Part shown: positions 14,554-22,821 of the stretch, one piece after another
How positions within the stretch are numbered: the first letter of the stretch is position 1
Layout: each line of letters begins with the position of its first letter
NCBI GenBank assembly: GCA_947629395.1
Contig: CANRDQ010000016.1
Span: forward strand, 1-27,503
From: an uncultured Bacilli bacterium
Lineage (GTDB): Bacteria > Bacillota_I > Bacilli_A > RF39 > UBA660
Direction of reading: 5' to 3'
DNA: 27,503 nt
Translations under genes and position numbers: made by a program
The notes under the pieces: generated by a model
Told to the model about the DNA's origin: nothing
Seen by the model: the letters and a program-made list of their open reading frames with translations, nothing else
Database searches by the model: none

Positions 14554-14635
14554 GACTGTCTCCTGTAAATTACAGGTTACAATCCTTGAATAATTAAACT
14601 GTCCAACTTTTGGGGTTCAGTTCATTATAACAGTC
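14554..14635. mobile_element. IS3-family (IS150 group) end remnant acting as terminator
   Basis: An 82-bp segment bounded by GACTGT / ACAGTC. On the minus strand it reads TGAACTGAACCCCAAAAG then TTGGACAGTTTAAT, which resembles the terminal repeat of IS150-group elements; it also contains a CCTGTAA / TTACAGG hairpin. No transposase is present. On the minus strand it ends ACAGTC plus eight T, so it probably terminates the EIIB-domain gene. The IS relationship is from memory of such ends. Confidence 0.45.
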
Positions 14636-14946
14636 TATCCTTTTATATCATCAATATATTTTTTTAAGGCTTTAGATTCTGGTCCTAAAATTATTTTTAA
14701 TTGATTTTCAATTTCAACTATACCTTTAGCACCTAATTTTTGAATACCTTCCTTATTAGCTTTAGTTACATCTTTTAAAGTAACCTTAAATCTAGATAAA
14801 TTAATTTCTGTATCAATTATATTGTCTTTTCCACCTAAATATTCGACTAACTTATTAAAGTCCACCTTAGCATCTTTTTGATTTGCTTTTAAAATAGCAA
14901 GTAGAATCACAAGTAATATTACAGCAATAATCACATATTTTATCAT
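14635..14946 (-). CDS. Membrane-anchored PTS EIIB-like domain lacking the catalytic Cys
   Basis: A 103-residue protein: one membrane helix (about 3-20) followed by a glucose-type PTS EIIB domain (FNKLVEYLGGKDNI, then LSRFKVTLKDV, GIQKLGAKGIVEI, and ILGPESKALKKYI near the end). In active EIIB the loop before SRxxV carries a Cys that is phosphorylated; here the aligned residue is Asn49. It therefore should not transfer phosphate. ATG at 14946 chosen because GGTGA stands 6 nt before it. No EIIC or EIIA is nearby. It might act as a binding or regulatory module at the membrane; the role is unknown. Confidence 0.72.
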   Translation of the reverse strand: MIKYVIIAVILLVILLAILKANQKDAKVDFNKLVEYLGGKDNIIDTEINLSRFKVTLKDVTKANKEGIQKLGAKGIVEIENQLKIILGPESKALKKYIDDIKG

Positions 14947-15019
14947 CTTTATCACCCAATACAAGTATACCTTAAAATAATAAAAAATGAAAGAACAATT
15001 TATTTTATCAATATCTTTT

Positions 15020-15048
15020 TCATATATTTATATAGGTATTCATACGAC
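15020..15048 (+). promoter_or_regulatory. Candidate sigma-E promoter of the cotZ-like pair
   Basis: TCATATA (15020-15026), 14-bp spacer, CATACGAC (15041-15048). It is close to the Bacillus sigma-E pattern and similar to the promoter before spoIVFA in this window. Confidence 0.5.
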
Positions 15049-15104
15049 AACATTATAATTTATGTGAATATCTTATATTAGAAATAAATAAAGAGGTGGA
15101 GATT

Positions 15105-15488
15105 ATGTCTAATGATGAATCATGTTGTTTAGCTAAAATATTAAAAGTAATAGACATTCTACAAAAAAGAAAGAAAAGCGATAATTGTTTTGATTTAGGA
15201 TGTACAAAGCCTATTTTTGGTCCTACTCCTAGTTTTGTTTGTTATAATACCCGTCCTATAACTTTATATTCTAAAGATGGAAGTTTATTTACAGTATCTT
15301 TAAATAATAATGGTGGTACAAGTAGTATTTTTAGAGTTGAGGATGTTGATGGTTGTTGTGCTACTCTTTCAGCCTTAACTTATAATGCTGATGATGCGAC
15401 TTATACTAGAACTAATCAATTTGTAACTGTTAATCTAAAATGTTTCTGTGCTATTAAGTGCTTAGAAGATGCCATAGTTGATTGTTAA
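15105..15488 (+). CDS. Spore coat protein, CotZ/CotY family (copy 1)
   Basis: A 127-residue, Cys-rich protein (11 Cys) matching CotZ/CotY of Bacillus in its conserved points: an early Cys pair, a centre where FRVEDVDGCCATL corresponds to the FRVE...CATL block, and a C-terminal LKCFCAIKCL corresponding to CFCAINCL. These proteins build disulfide-linked outer coat or crust layers. Start at the ATG at 15105 with GAGGTGG before it; a GTG 9 nt upstream overlaps that site. First gene of a two-gene unit behind a sigma-E-like promoter. Confidence 0.88.
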   Translation: MSNDESCCLAKILKVIDILQKRKKSDNCFDLGCTKPIFGPTPSFVCYNTRPITLYSKDGSLFTVSLNNNGGTSSIFRVEDVDGCCATLSALTYNADDATYTRTNQFVTVNLKCFCAIKCLEDAIVDC

Positions 15489-15503
15489 GAAAGGAGAATA
15501 TTT

Positions 15504-15920
15504 ATGTGTGATAATGAAAACAATCAAGATTGTGAATGTATCTATAAAGTATTAAAAACTATTTTGTTACTTCAAAATCAAGATTTTAACTGTAGTGAAA
15601 ATTTAGGTTGTGATAAACCTTATTTAGGTCCTACTCCTAGTGTAGTTTGTTACAATACTAGACCTATAAATTTATATAATTGTGCTACTGGTGAACTTTG
15701 GGAATTCCCATATACAGTTAATGGTATAACAGGTACTTCTACTGTATTTAGAGTGGAATCTCTTGATAACTGTTGTTGTACTTGTAGAATTCTTTATCCA
15801 AATCCTGATACAACTGAAGGAACAAGTGAGTTTTCTGCAACTAATGAATTTTTCACAATCAATTTAAATTGTGTTGGAGCAATTAAATGTTTAAATGATA
15901 CTTTTGTAGAACTTTGCTAA
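15504..15920 (+). CDS. Spore coat protein, CotZ/CotY family (copy 2)
   Basis: A 138-residue paralogue of the preceding protein with 14 Cys. Shared blocks: CDKPYLGPTPSVVCYNTRPI near the start, FRVESLDNCCCTCRIL in the centre and NCVGAIKCL near the end. It follows copy 1 by 15 bp with a GAAAGGAG site, so both are translated from one mRNA. The arrangement recalls the tandem cotY/cotZ of Bacillus; which copy corresponds to which cannot be decided here. Confidence 0.88.
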   Translation: MCDNENNQDCECIYKVLKTILLLQNQDFNCSENLGCDKPYLGPTPSVVCYNTRPINLYNCATGELWEFPYTVNGITGTSTVFRVESLDNCCCTCRILYPNPDTTEGTSEFSATNEFFTINLNCVGAIKCLNDTFVELC

Positions 15921-15922
15921 GA

Positions 15923-15955
15923 AAAGAAGACTTTTTTAAGTCTTCTTTGTTTTTT
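15923..15955. terminator. Bidirectional terminator after the cotZ-like pair
   Basis: Stem AAAGAAGACTT / AAGTCTTCTTT (15923-15933 and 15938-15948) followed by a T-rich tract; convergent genes on both sides. Confidence 0.85.
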
Positions 15956-15957
15956 GA

Positions 15958-16260
15958 TTAAAGCATTATTATTTCTTTTACTTCACTTAAAGGAATAGTA
16001 TCATTATCAAAAGTAATAAGATAATTTCCTGTTTTACCAATTAAACTAGTTTCATAAGTTTTATTATTAGTAATAATTTTTAAGGGGATATTAAAAGAAT
16101 AACCTATACCATTAAATACTTTTTTTAATACTTCATCTACACTTTCAGATTTTCTTTCTTCGGTTTCTTTAGACTCTTGGTTTTTTAAATAATACACTTC
16201 CCTATTATTAGGAATAGCTTTATTTAAACCTTCATGATAAATTTTTGGTAATTTTTTCAT
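15958..16260 (-). CDS. Small protein with CotO-like C-terminal domain, possible coat protein
   Basis: A 100-residue protein: a basic start (MKKLPKIYHEGLNKAIPNNR), a charged middle, and a C-terminal half of about 50 residues with a small beta-barrel pattern (PLKIITNNKTYETSLIGKTG, then LITFDNDTIPLSEVKEI). This pattern recalls the C-terminus of CotO-type coat proteins but the match is weak. AAAGGAGA precedes the ATG. It faces the cotZ-like pair, which fits a coat role without proving it. The gene is much shorter than Bacillus cotO. Confidence 0.5.
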   Translation of the reverse strand: MKKLPKIYHEGLNKAIPNNREVYYLKNQESKETEERKSESVDEVLKKVFNGIGYSFNIPLKIITNNKTYETSLIGKTGNYLITFDNDTIPLSEVKEIIML

Positions 16261-16321
16261 AAATTTTGTCTCCTTTTATAATATTTTATGTATTTATTAA
16301 ATAAAACTTCCTATTTTTTGG

Positions 16322-16327
16322 TATAAT
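16322..16327 (+). promoter_or_regulatory. Extended -10 promoter of the SEDS gene
   Basis: TGGTATAAT, 23 nt upstream of the ATG, with AAGGAG in between. No clear -35. Confidence 0.5.
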
Positions 16328-16350
16328 ATAAAGACAAGGAGAAATTTATA

Positions 16351-17478
16351 ATGACAAAAAAGAAATTAGATTTAAGTATTATTTTATCTGTAATAGCTTT
16401 TGCAATCATTAGTATTATTACAATTTATAGTGCCTCGACTTATATTTCAGAATCACTGGGTAATTTAGCTTTAAAGCAGTTGATGTGGTATGTAATTGGT
16501 TTTATTCTAATATTTTTTATTGTCAAAGCTAAAAATCAAGTTATTTATCAATATACTTGGATTATGTATATTATCTTTAATATTCTACTGGTAGGATTAT
16601 TATTGTTCGCCACACCTATTAATAATAGTAAATGTTGGTTTACTGTTCCTGGTATAGGTAGTTTTCAACCTAGTGAATTTATGAAAATTATTTTAATTTT
16701 AGTTTTTGGAATAATGATTAATAAATTTAAAGATGATTATCATAACCCTTCTCTTAAAGAGGAATTTATATTCTTATTAAAATCTTTTGTAGTATTATTA
16801 ATCCCTTCTATTTTAACTTTTTTAGAACCAGATACGGGAGCAGTTATTATCTATTTTGTAATTTATGCTTGTATGATGTTTCTATCAGGGATTAGATTAC
16901 GTTGGTTTATAATTGTAGGTGTAATTTTAGGAACACTTCTAGGTTCTATATTTGGTACTTATTTTTTAAATAAAAATTTGTTTATAAATTTGTTTGGGAC
17001 TGATTTATTTTATCGTTTGGATAGAGTTTTTGATTGGAAAAGTGGTAGTGGTCTCCAACTTGAAAATGCTTTAGCAGCTGTGGGATCGGCAGGATTCTTC
17101 GGACATGGCTTTAATAAAACACCTATTTACTTTCCAGAATCAGGAACAGATTTTATATTCGCCGTCTTTGCTTCTAACTTTGGACTTTTAGGATCAGTAT
17201 TACTTATATCTTTAATAATATTTTTTGATATGAAATTAATATCTTTATGTCGAAAGAAAATAGTGGCTACTGATAAATATGTTATTACAGGAATTGTGGG
17301 AATGCTTTTGTTCCAGCAAGTACAGAATATAGGTATGACTGTTGGTTTATTTCCTATAACGGGTATTACGTTACCATTTATAAGTTATGGTGGTTCTAGC
17401 CTACTCTCATATATGGTTATAATTGGTATACTTATAAATATTAGTATTGATCAACAAACAAGAAGACATTATATGTAA
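16351..17478 (+). CDS. SEDS-family peptidoglycan glycosyltransferase (RodA/FtsW/SpoVE)
   Basis: A 375-residue membrane protein with about ten helices that polymerises lipid II into glycan strands together with a class B PBP. Family blocks: FQPSEFMKI (first loop after the early helices), EPDTGAVIIYFV, the extracellular loop with ALAAVGSAGFFGHGFNKTP and PESGTDFIFAV (with the catalytic-loop Asp), and the C-terminal PITGITLPFISYGGSS. Whether it serves elongation (RodA), division (FtsW) or spore cortex (SpoVE) cannot be decided from sequence alone; no PBP is adjacent. The ending resembles RodA slightly more. Single gene with its own promoter and terminator. Confidence 0.92.
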   Translation: MTKKKLDLSIILSVIAFAIISIITIYSASTYISESLGNLALKQLMWYVIGFILIFFIVKAKNQVIYQYTWIMYIIFNILLVGLLLFATPINNSKCWFTVPGIGSFQPSEFMKIILILVFGIMINKFKDDYHNPSLKEEFIFLLKSFVVLLIPSILTFLEPDTGAVIIYFVIYACMMFLSGIRLRWFIIVGVILGTLLGSIFGTYFLNKNLFINLFGTDLFYRLDRVFDWKSGSGLQLENALAAVGSAGFFGHGFNKTPIYFPESGTDFIFAVFASNFGLLGSVLLISLIIFFDMKLISLCRKKIVATDKYVITGIVGMLLFQQVQNIGMTVGLFPITGITLPFISYGGSSLLSYMVIIGILINISIDQQTRRHYM

Positions 17479-17510
17479 AAAAGATAACAAATTATTTTGT
17501 TATCTTTTCT
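17479..17510. terminator. Bidirectional terminator
   Basis: Stem AAAAGATAACAAA / TTTGTTATCTTTT with a 4-nt loop between the SEDS gene and the convergent MMPL gene. Confidence 0.85.
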
Positions 17511-20500
17511 TTTATAATAAATTTATCTACAGATGATAGGACTGCTGGTAATAAGAAGAGAATTAAGATAGTGGAACAAATAGTACCTTCTGATATAGTT
17601 TTACATATTTTAGAAGTTATAGCCGTTGACATACATCCTACTATTAAAGTTACAATAATTAAAATAGAAGCACTAGTAAAGATGGTATGTATTGATTTAT
17701 TATAAGAGTTAATAATTGACTCTTTAATATTCATACTCTTTCTAGATTCCAAATAATATGATGTATAAAGTATGGCATAATCGATTGTTGCACCCATTAA
17801 AATACTTTGAACAATTAATAAGGCAATAAAGTAAACTTCTCCTCCACTAAAATATAATATTCCCATAGTTAAGTATACAGCAGTTTGAATTAATAATACT
17901 AAAATAATAGGTATTAAAATAGATTTAAAGGTTACCATTACGACTATAAAGATAAATATCATAGTTAATACTGTTATAAAATCTAGTTCACTACCAAAGG
18001 TTTTATCTAGATTATAAGCCATAGGAGAATCTCCTATTAAGTAAATATCTTTATGTTTTAAGTTTGATTCTAATTTATTTATAAAATTAAAAGTTTTTTT
18101 AGATTCTAAGTCTAAATTAGTATTTATTACTACTCTAGAATATTTATTACCAACAAGCTGCTTTTTAGCGTCCTTTATAGTATCTTTAGATTCAATAATT
18201 TCACATCTTCTACTCTCATCTATAAAATCATCAAACCTAGAATCTGTTAAAATATCATTATTTAAATAATTAACAAACTCTTCAATAGTAAGTTTCCAAT
18301 TTGCTTGATAATTATTGTTACTACCATAATAGATATATAATAAGTCAATTAGATTCTTATCGACATCACTCGCTAAAGTGTAAACAATCGCATACATCTC
18401 ATCTTTAGTATATTTAGTCTTATTAAAGGTACTATTAATAATACCATTTACAGTTTTTAATTTAGTAATTTTTTGAGAAGTAAGATTCTTATTATATTTA
18501 TTATTAGTAACAATATTATTAAGTAAGAAATCTACAAATTCTTTATAAGATAGTGATAAATTTTTAGTTTGATATTTAACTTCATATAGAGAATATAGAA
18601 GTTTCATACTTTCATTATCAATACCAAACATCTGACTAAGATTACTTGAAGTATATCTAGTATTATTTAAGGTACTATCCATAATTGTTTTTAATAAAGT
18701 TAAATCTTTTAAAGTATTAGAATTAATACTTCCTTTTAATTTAGGATCATTTTGATGATTTAGAATAAAGTTTACAAAGTTATAAGGACTCATCATAATA
18801 TTTGTATTACTACTTACATAGACACTATAGATATTTTTGACCATATTTATATCTGTTAATTTTAGATTATTAGTCATCTCTTGATATGAATATGTAATAT
18901 CATTAAGACTACTGTCCATTACCATTTTTACAAGTTGTAATTTTGTTAAAGATTCTGGTTCTATATTATTTTTAATTAAATCTAAATTACTATTATTAAC
19001 TATAAAAGTTACTAAATCATAAGGAGTAAACTTACTTTCTTGAGTCTTATTCATAAGATTCATAAGCATATATAAAGCACTAGTTTTACCTGGATCTACT
19101 CCTAAAATAGTAGCCATAGTATTAGAATCTAGTGGTTGATTAATTAAGTCTTTATTACTAAATTGTTTCAATAAAGTTAATTCTTCTTTCATATTATTAT
19201 CAATACTAGTAGAAAAATTATCTAAAACAAAAGTTGAAAATTGTTCTATAGTAAGCTTAACATTAATATCACTTAAACTAGTATAATATAAATAAAGTTG
19301 GTCTACACTACTCTTATCCATAGTAAAGAGATTAGCCATTTCCATAGAAGATATTTCTTTAGTTATCTCATTTTTATTTACAAACTTAGAAATTCTATTT
19401 AATTTAGAAACCGAAGATTTATCAACTGATTGAGAATATTTACTTTTTAAAATATAGTTATTCATAAAGTTTACAAACTCTTCTATTGTTAAAGTATTAT
19501 TACCATGTAAAGAGTTATAATAAACTAATAAATCATCTACATCTTCTTGACTGATTTCAAACATATTAGCTATTTCTTGAGAAGTTCTTTTCTGATTAAT
19601 TAAATTTTCATTAGTAAAATTTTCTAATTTATTAATATTTTGTCTCATAGGATTAGAAATATGTTTACTCATTTCTTCATTTTGATAAACATTATTTTTA
19701 ATAAAATTAACTAACTCATTAAAAGTCATTTTTTCTTTATCTTTATTATAGTAATTATAATAAATTATTTTTAATAAGTAATCATCTATAGAAAAGTCAT
19801 CTTTAAATTCTTGTAGTCTTTTATTTAAATCTTGATATGTTAATTTTTCATTAATGGTATTTCCATAACAAAGAACATTATTAACAGCTTTATTTTTATC
19901 AAGACTTCTACAGTATTTGGCAATTTGTTGTTCATATTTATTATTATAAATTATAGCCATTTGATTATCAGTATCAAATACTTTGCTGATTTCATCTACT
20001 TCTTTATCAGTATATAAAATAGTTAAATTACCCTTTAATAAGAAACTTACTATAAAGACAAATGCAAATAAAAATATAGAGATGTATCTAATATGATAAG
20101 AATATTTTCCTAAATATTTTAAATTAAATACAGGGCTTTTCTTCTTGGTTTTGGTAATTAATTTATCACACATTAATATTAAAGCCGGAAGACAGGTGAA
20201 AATGGTAAATAAACTAAATAATACTCCTTTAGCTAGAACGAAACCTAAATCTCTTCCTATAGTAAAGCTCATAAATACTAAGGCTATTAATCCTACAACC
20301 GTGGTAACTGAACTACTAGATATAGAACTAAAGGCTTTGAATAAAGCTTTTTTCATGGCTTTAACATTATCTTTTTCTTCTTTCTTCTCTTGTCTATATC
20401 TTGACATAAGCATTATAGAATAATCCATAGATAAAGCCATTTGTAGAATAGCGCATATTGAATCAGTAATACTGGAGATACTACCAAACATTATGTTAGT

Positions 20501-21088
20501 ACCTTTATTAAGTAAAACTGCAATTCCTATTGATAATAAGAATAAGAATGGTTCTACAAAAGAATCACACATTATAATAAGAATTATTAAGGCACATCCT
20601 ACGGCAATGGCGACTATATAAAAAGGTAAAACTTCTTTATTTTCTTCATTGATATCACCACTGGTAGAAATATCATAATCTTCATATTTGTCTAAGACTT
20701 TATTATAGAGTTTAGTTGCCTCTTTAGAATCAGCACTAAATTTTCCGGTTATGATATATAAAGTGTATTTGCCTCTATTATAGTCTTTACTATTATCATA
20801 ATCTACCTCTACATCGGGATAATTCTTTAGTTGTTCATATATACTTTCTTTTTCAGTTTTCTTTAAGTCTTTAAACATTACATTAAGAGTACTTGTTTCT
20901 ACTTCTTTGAACTCTTCATCCATAATGTCTTTACCAATTCTTACTTCACTATCTTTTGGTAAATATTTAGAAATATCACGATTAATTTTAATATCATCAA
21001 TTAAAAAAGTACAACCTAAAGTTAAAATTAAAACTAAAGTGAATACTATATATCTTTTTTCTACTATAAAATCAGTAATTCTCTTCAT
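17492..21088 (-). CDS. MMPL/RND-family transporter with seven-fold repeat domain
   Basis: About 1198 residues. Two RND/MMPL halves: first membrane helix near residue 15, a short periplasmic part, then five helices (about 155-310) containing SMDYSIMLMSRYRQE; second half helices from about 1035 containing GATIDYAILYTSYYLES. Each of these carries the Asp used for proton coupling in MMPL proteins. Between the halves lies an extracytoplasmic domain of about 660 residues, most of it tandem 75-87-residue modules starting with an LTxEEFVNFxxNN-type helix. Ordinary YdfJ-type members are about 700-750 residues. Start: ATG at 21088 with GGGGG 8 nt upstream; an in-frame TTG at 21103 overlaps that site. 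It is divergent from a TetR regulator with a palindrome between them. Likely exports a lipid or toxic compound; substrate unknown. Confidence 0.88.
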   Translation of the reverse strand: MKRITDFIVEKRYIVFTLVLILTLGCTFLIDDIKINRDISKYLPKDSEVRIGKDIMDEEFKEVETSTLNVMFKDLKKTEKESIYEQLKNYPDVEVDYDNSKDYNRGKYTLYIITGKFSADSKEATKLYNKVLDKYEDYDISTSGDINEENKEVLPFYIVAIAVGCALIILIIMCDSFVEPFLFLLSIGIAVLLNKGTNIMFGSISSITDSICAILQMALSMDYSIMLMSRYRQEKKEEKDNVKAMKKALFKAFSSISSSSVTTVVGLIALVFMSFTIGRDLGFVLAKGVLFSLFTIFTCLPALILMCDKLITKTKKKSPVFNLKYLGKYSYHIRYISIFLFAFVFIVSFLLKGNLTILYTDKEVDEISKVFDTDNQMAIIYNNKYEQQIAKYCRSLDKNKAVNNVLCYGNTINEKLTYQDLNKRLQEFKDDFSIDDYLLKIIYYNYYNKDKEKMTFNELVNFIKNNVYQNEEMSKHISNPMRQNINKLENFTNENLINQKRTSQEIANMFEISQEDVDDLLVYYNSLHGNNTLTIEEFVNFMNNYILKSKYSQSVDKSSVSKLNRISKFVNKNEITKEISSMEMANLFTMDKSSVDQLYLYYTSLSDINVKLTIEQFSTFVLDNFSTSIDNNMKEELTLLKQFSNKDLINQPLDSNTMATILGVDPGKTSALYMLMNLMNKTQESKFTPYDLVTFIVNNSNLDLIKNNIEPESLTKLQLVKMVMDSSLNDITYSYQEMTNNLKLTDINMVKNIYSVYVSSNTNIMMSPYNFVNFILNHQNDPKLKGSINSNTLKDLTLLKTIMDSTLNNTRYTSSNLSQMFGIDNESMKLLYSLYEVKYQTKNLSLSYKEFVDFLLNNIVTNNKYNKNLTSQKITKLKTVNGIINSTFNKTKYTKDEMYAIVYTLASDVDKNLIDLLYIYYGSNNNYQANWKLTIEEFVNYLNNDILTDSRFDDFIDESRRCEIIESKDTIKDAKKQLVGNKYSRVVINTNLDLESKKTFNFINKLESNLKHKDIYLIGDSPMAYNLDKTFGSELDFITVLTMIFIFIVVMVTFKSILIPIILVLLIQTAVYLTMGILYFSGGEVYFIALLIVQSILMGATIDYAILYTSYYLESRKSMNIKESIINSYNKSIHTIFTSASILIIVTLIVGCMSTAITSKICKTISEGTICSTILILFLLPAVLSSVDKFIIKEKITK
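18256..19729 (-). repeat. Protein-level tandem repeats (about 79 residues) in the MMPL transporter
   Basis: Modules begin at protein positions (counted from the TTG at 21103) 459, 538, 617, 692, 771, 851 and 938, a spacing of 79, 79, 75, 79, 80 and 87. Each opens with a variant of LTIEEFVNF and ends with a helix like VDQLYLYYTSL. DNA identity between modules is low, so the duplication is old. Confidence 0.8.
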
Positions 21089-21149
21089 TCTTTCATCCCC
21101 CAACCTAAAGTATTTTACTCTCTTTAAAGAAAAAATTTAATGACAAAAT

Positions 21150-21174
21150 AGTATACAATGTATAAATTTATACA
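21150..21174. promoter_or_regulatory. Candidate TetR operator between the MMPL and tetR genes
   Basis: Perfect 16-bp palindrome TGTATAAATTTATACA (21159-21174), directly beside a minus-strand -10-like TATACT (21150-21155) for the transporter and 4 bp upstream of the tetR -35. Confidence 0.55.
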
Positions 21175-21178
21175 CTGA

Positions 21179-21207
21179 TTGAATAAATGTTAAAATTATG
21201 TTATAAT
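21179..21207 (+). promoter_or_regulatory. Promoter of the TetR-family gene
   Basis: TTGAAT (21179-21184), 17-bp spacer, extended -10 TGTTATAAT (hexamer 21202-21207). Confidence 0.7.
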
Positions 21208-21227
21208 GTGATTATGGGGTGATATGG

Positions 21228-21776
21228 ATGAAACTTAAAGGTGTAAATAAATCTTCTAAGAAAACTATAGAACTAATAAAGAAAACTTTTGCGGAATTAA
21301 TGGAAGAAAAAAAAGAAATATCTAGTATTACAGTTACTGAATTAGTAAAAAGAGCTGATATTACACGTGGTACTTTTTATGCACATTATGATAATATTTA
21401 TGATATTGCTAATGAATTTCAAGAAGAAATTTTGGAACAATTTTTAACTGATAAAGTAATTATTTCTACTAAAGAAGAATTACAAAATTACTTAGAAAAA
21501 ATTTTTAAATATATTAGCGATAATAAAGCTATTTACTCTAAATTATTAAAAAGTGATGAAGCTGTTTTATTTATGAGACGATTTGAAAGAAAAATATATA
21601 ATCTTTTAACAGAAGTTTTACCAAATAAAACTAATAAAGATTTAGATATTTCTTTTTTTACAGTAGGTACAATAACTTTAATTATTAAATATTTTAAAGG
21701 CGAAATAAATAAGAGTCTAGATGATATCAAAAATTATAGTATTGAATTAGCTGAATATTTATTTTTAAAGCAATAA
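21228..21776 (+). CDS. TetR/AcrR-family transcriptional regulator
   Basis: A 182-residue regulator. The N-terminal DNA-binding part has the TetR signature: SKKTIELIKKTFAELM helix, then the helix-turn-helix SITVTELVKRADITRGTFYAHYDN (FYAHY is the usual TetR ending). The C-terminal ligand domain is all-helical and not assignable to a ligand. Start at the ATG at 21228 with GGGGTG upstream; an in-frame GTG at 21219 overlaps that site. The divergent MMPL transporter and the palindrome between them suggest it represses the transporter and itself until a ligand binds. Confidence 0.88.
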   Translation: MKLKGVNKSSKKTIELIKKTFAELMEEKKEISSITVTELVKRADITRGTFYAHYDNIYDIANEFQEEILEQFLTDKVIISTKEELQNYLEKIFKYISDNKAIYSKLLKSDEAVLFMRRFERKIYNLLTEVLPNKTNKDLDISFFTVGTITLIIKYFKGEINKSLDDIKNYSIELAEYLFLKQ

Positions 21777-21808
21777 AAAGGATAAAGAATTATTTTTCTT
21801 TATCCTTT
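21777..21808. terminator. Bidirectional terminator
   Basis: Stem AAAGGATAAAGAA / TTCTTTATCCTTT (21777-21789 and 21796-21808) between the convergent tetR and glycosyltransferase genes. Confidence 0.85.
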
Positions 21809-22806
21809 AATACTTCTTCATATACTTCTTTTAATTGTTTTCCTATTTTTTTAATATCACGTTCTATAGCAACTTTATAGCTTTCTTCTTTTAAGGAAGG
21901 AAGTTTTCCTTCTAAGATTTTTTTAGTTTTATCTTCAAATTCATCTATATTTTTAGCTTTATATACATTAACACCATCTTTTAGCCAATCATCAAATACT
22001 GGTATATCACGTATTAAAATATTTTGTTTCATGGCACAAGCTTCTATAGCAGGAATTCCTTCTGTTTCTTCTAGAGTTGGGAATAAATATAAATTAGCAT
22101 CTTTTAAGGCAGAGCGAATCATATCTTGTTCTACATATCCTGCGAAAGTTAAGTTATCAAGTTTTGTTTTAACAGCAGTTCTAACTTCTTCTGTTGTCGC
22201 AGATAAAGGACTATATCCAAACCAAATAAATTTATATTGTGGTAGACGTTTCGCAAGTTCAACAAAATCTATAATTCCTTTTCTTTCGATATAAAGACCA
22301 ATTCCTACTACGACTTTATCGTCTTTAGAAAAGCCATAAGTCTTTCTAAAATCACAAGGAGCTTTTTCATATGGTTTAAAATATTCTAATTCTATACCAT
22401 TAGAAATAGCATATATTTTTTTATGTTCTAACCCTTCATAACCTTCAAGTAATTTTTTAGAATAAGGGGTTGGAGTTACAATAACATCTCCTAAGGAATA
22501 ACACTTAATTAACCATTTTTTGAAAAGCTGAGAAGTTTGATCAGACCAAATAAATCCATTTTTGAAGTCTTCTTCAGTAGAATGAGCATGATATACAATT
22601 TTCTTACCTTTCTTCTTAGCATTTTTCGCAAGAATATAAGATTTTAAATAATAGGTATTAATATGTAAAATATCATAATCATCATTAGGATTTAAAGTGT
22701 ACTCTATATGTTCACTTTTTAGAGCTTTCATTTGGTGTTCAATAGCTTTACCAAGACCACTCTTCCTAATTATATTTTGTCCTTCTGTATATAATAATAC
22801 TTTCAT
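21790..22806 (-). CDS. GT4 glycosyltransferase, CpoA/LafB-like glycolipid synthase
   Basis: A 338-residue GT-B fold glycosyltransferase of family 4. The N-terminus MKVLLYTEGQNIIRKSGLGK and the following YDILHINTYYLKS, YHAHSTEEDFKNGF, and TPTPYSKKLL blocks closely resemble the streptococcal CpoA/LafB enzymes that add the second sugar to glucosyl-diacylglycerol. The nucleotide-sugar site has the E-x7-E motif in EETEGIPAIEA. AGAGGTG precedes the ATG. It follows the signal-peptidase-like gene by 15 bp, so the two are probably co-transcribed. Role in membrane glycolipid or lipoteichoic acid anchor formation is inferred; sugar donor not readable. Confidence 0.78.
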   Translation of the reverse strand: MKVLLYTEGQNIIRKSGLGKAIEHQMKALKSEHIEYTLNPNDDYDILHINTYYLKSYILAKNAKKKGKKIVYHAHSTEEDFKNGFIWSDQTSQLFKKWLIKCYSLGDVIVTPTPYSKKLLEGYEGLEHKKIYAISNGIELEYFKPYEKAPCDFRKTYGFSKDDKVVVGIGLYIERKGIIDFVELAKRLPQYKFIWFGYSPLSATTEEVRTAVKTKLDNLTFAGYVEQDMIRSALKDANLYLFPTLEETEGIPAIEACAMKQNILIRDIPVFDDWLKDGVNVYKAKNIDEFEDKTKKILEGKLPSLKEESYKVAIERDIKKIGKQLKEVYEEVLKDKEK

Positions 22807-22821
22807 TATGCACCTCTTAAA

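Noticed and set aside
16270..16305. Sigma-E-like -10 (CATAAAAT) before the CotO-like gene
   Set aside because: No matching -35 at the correct distance; the AT-rich sequence makes a chance match likely.
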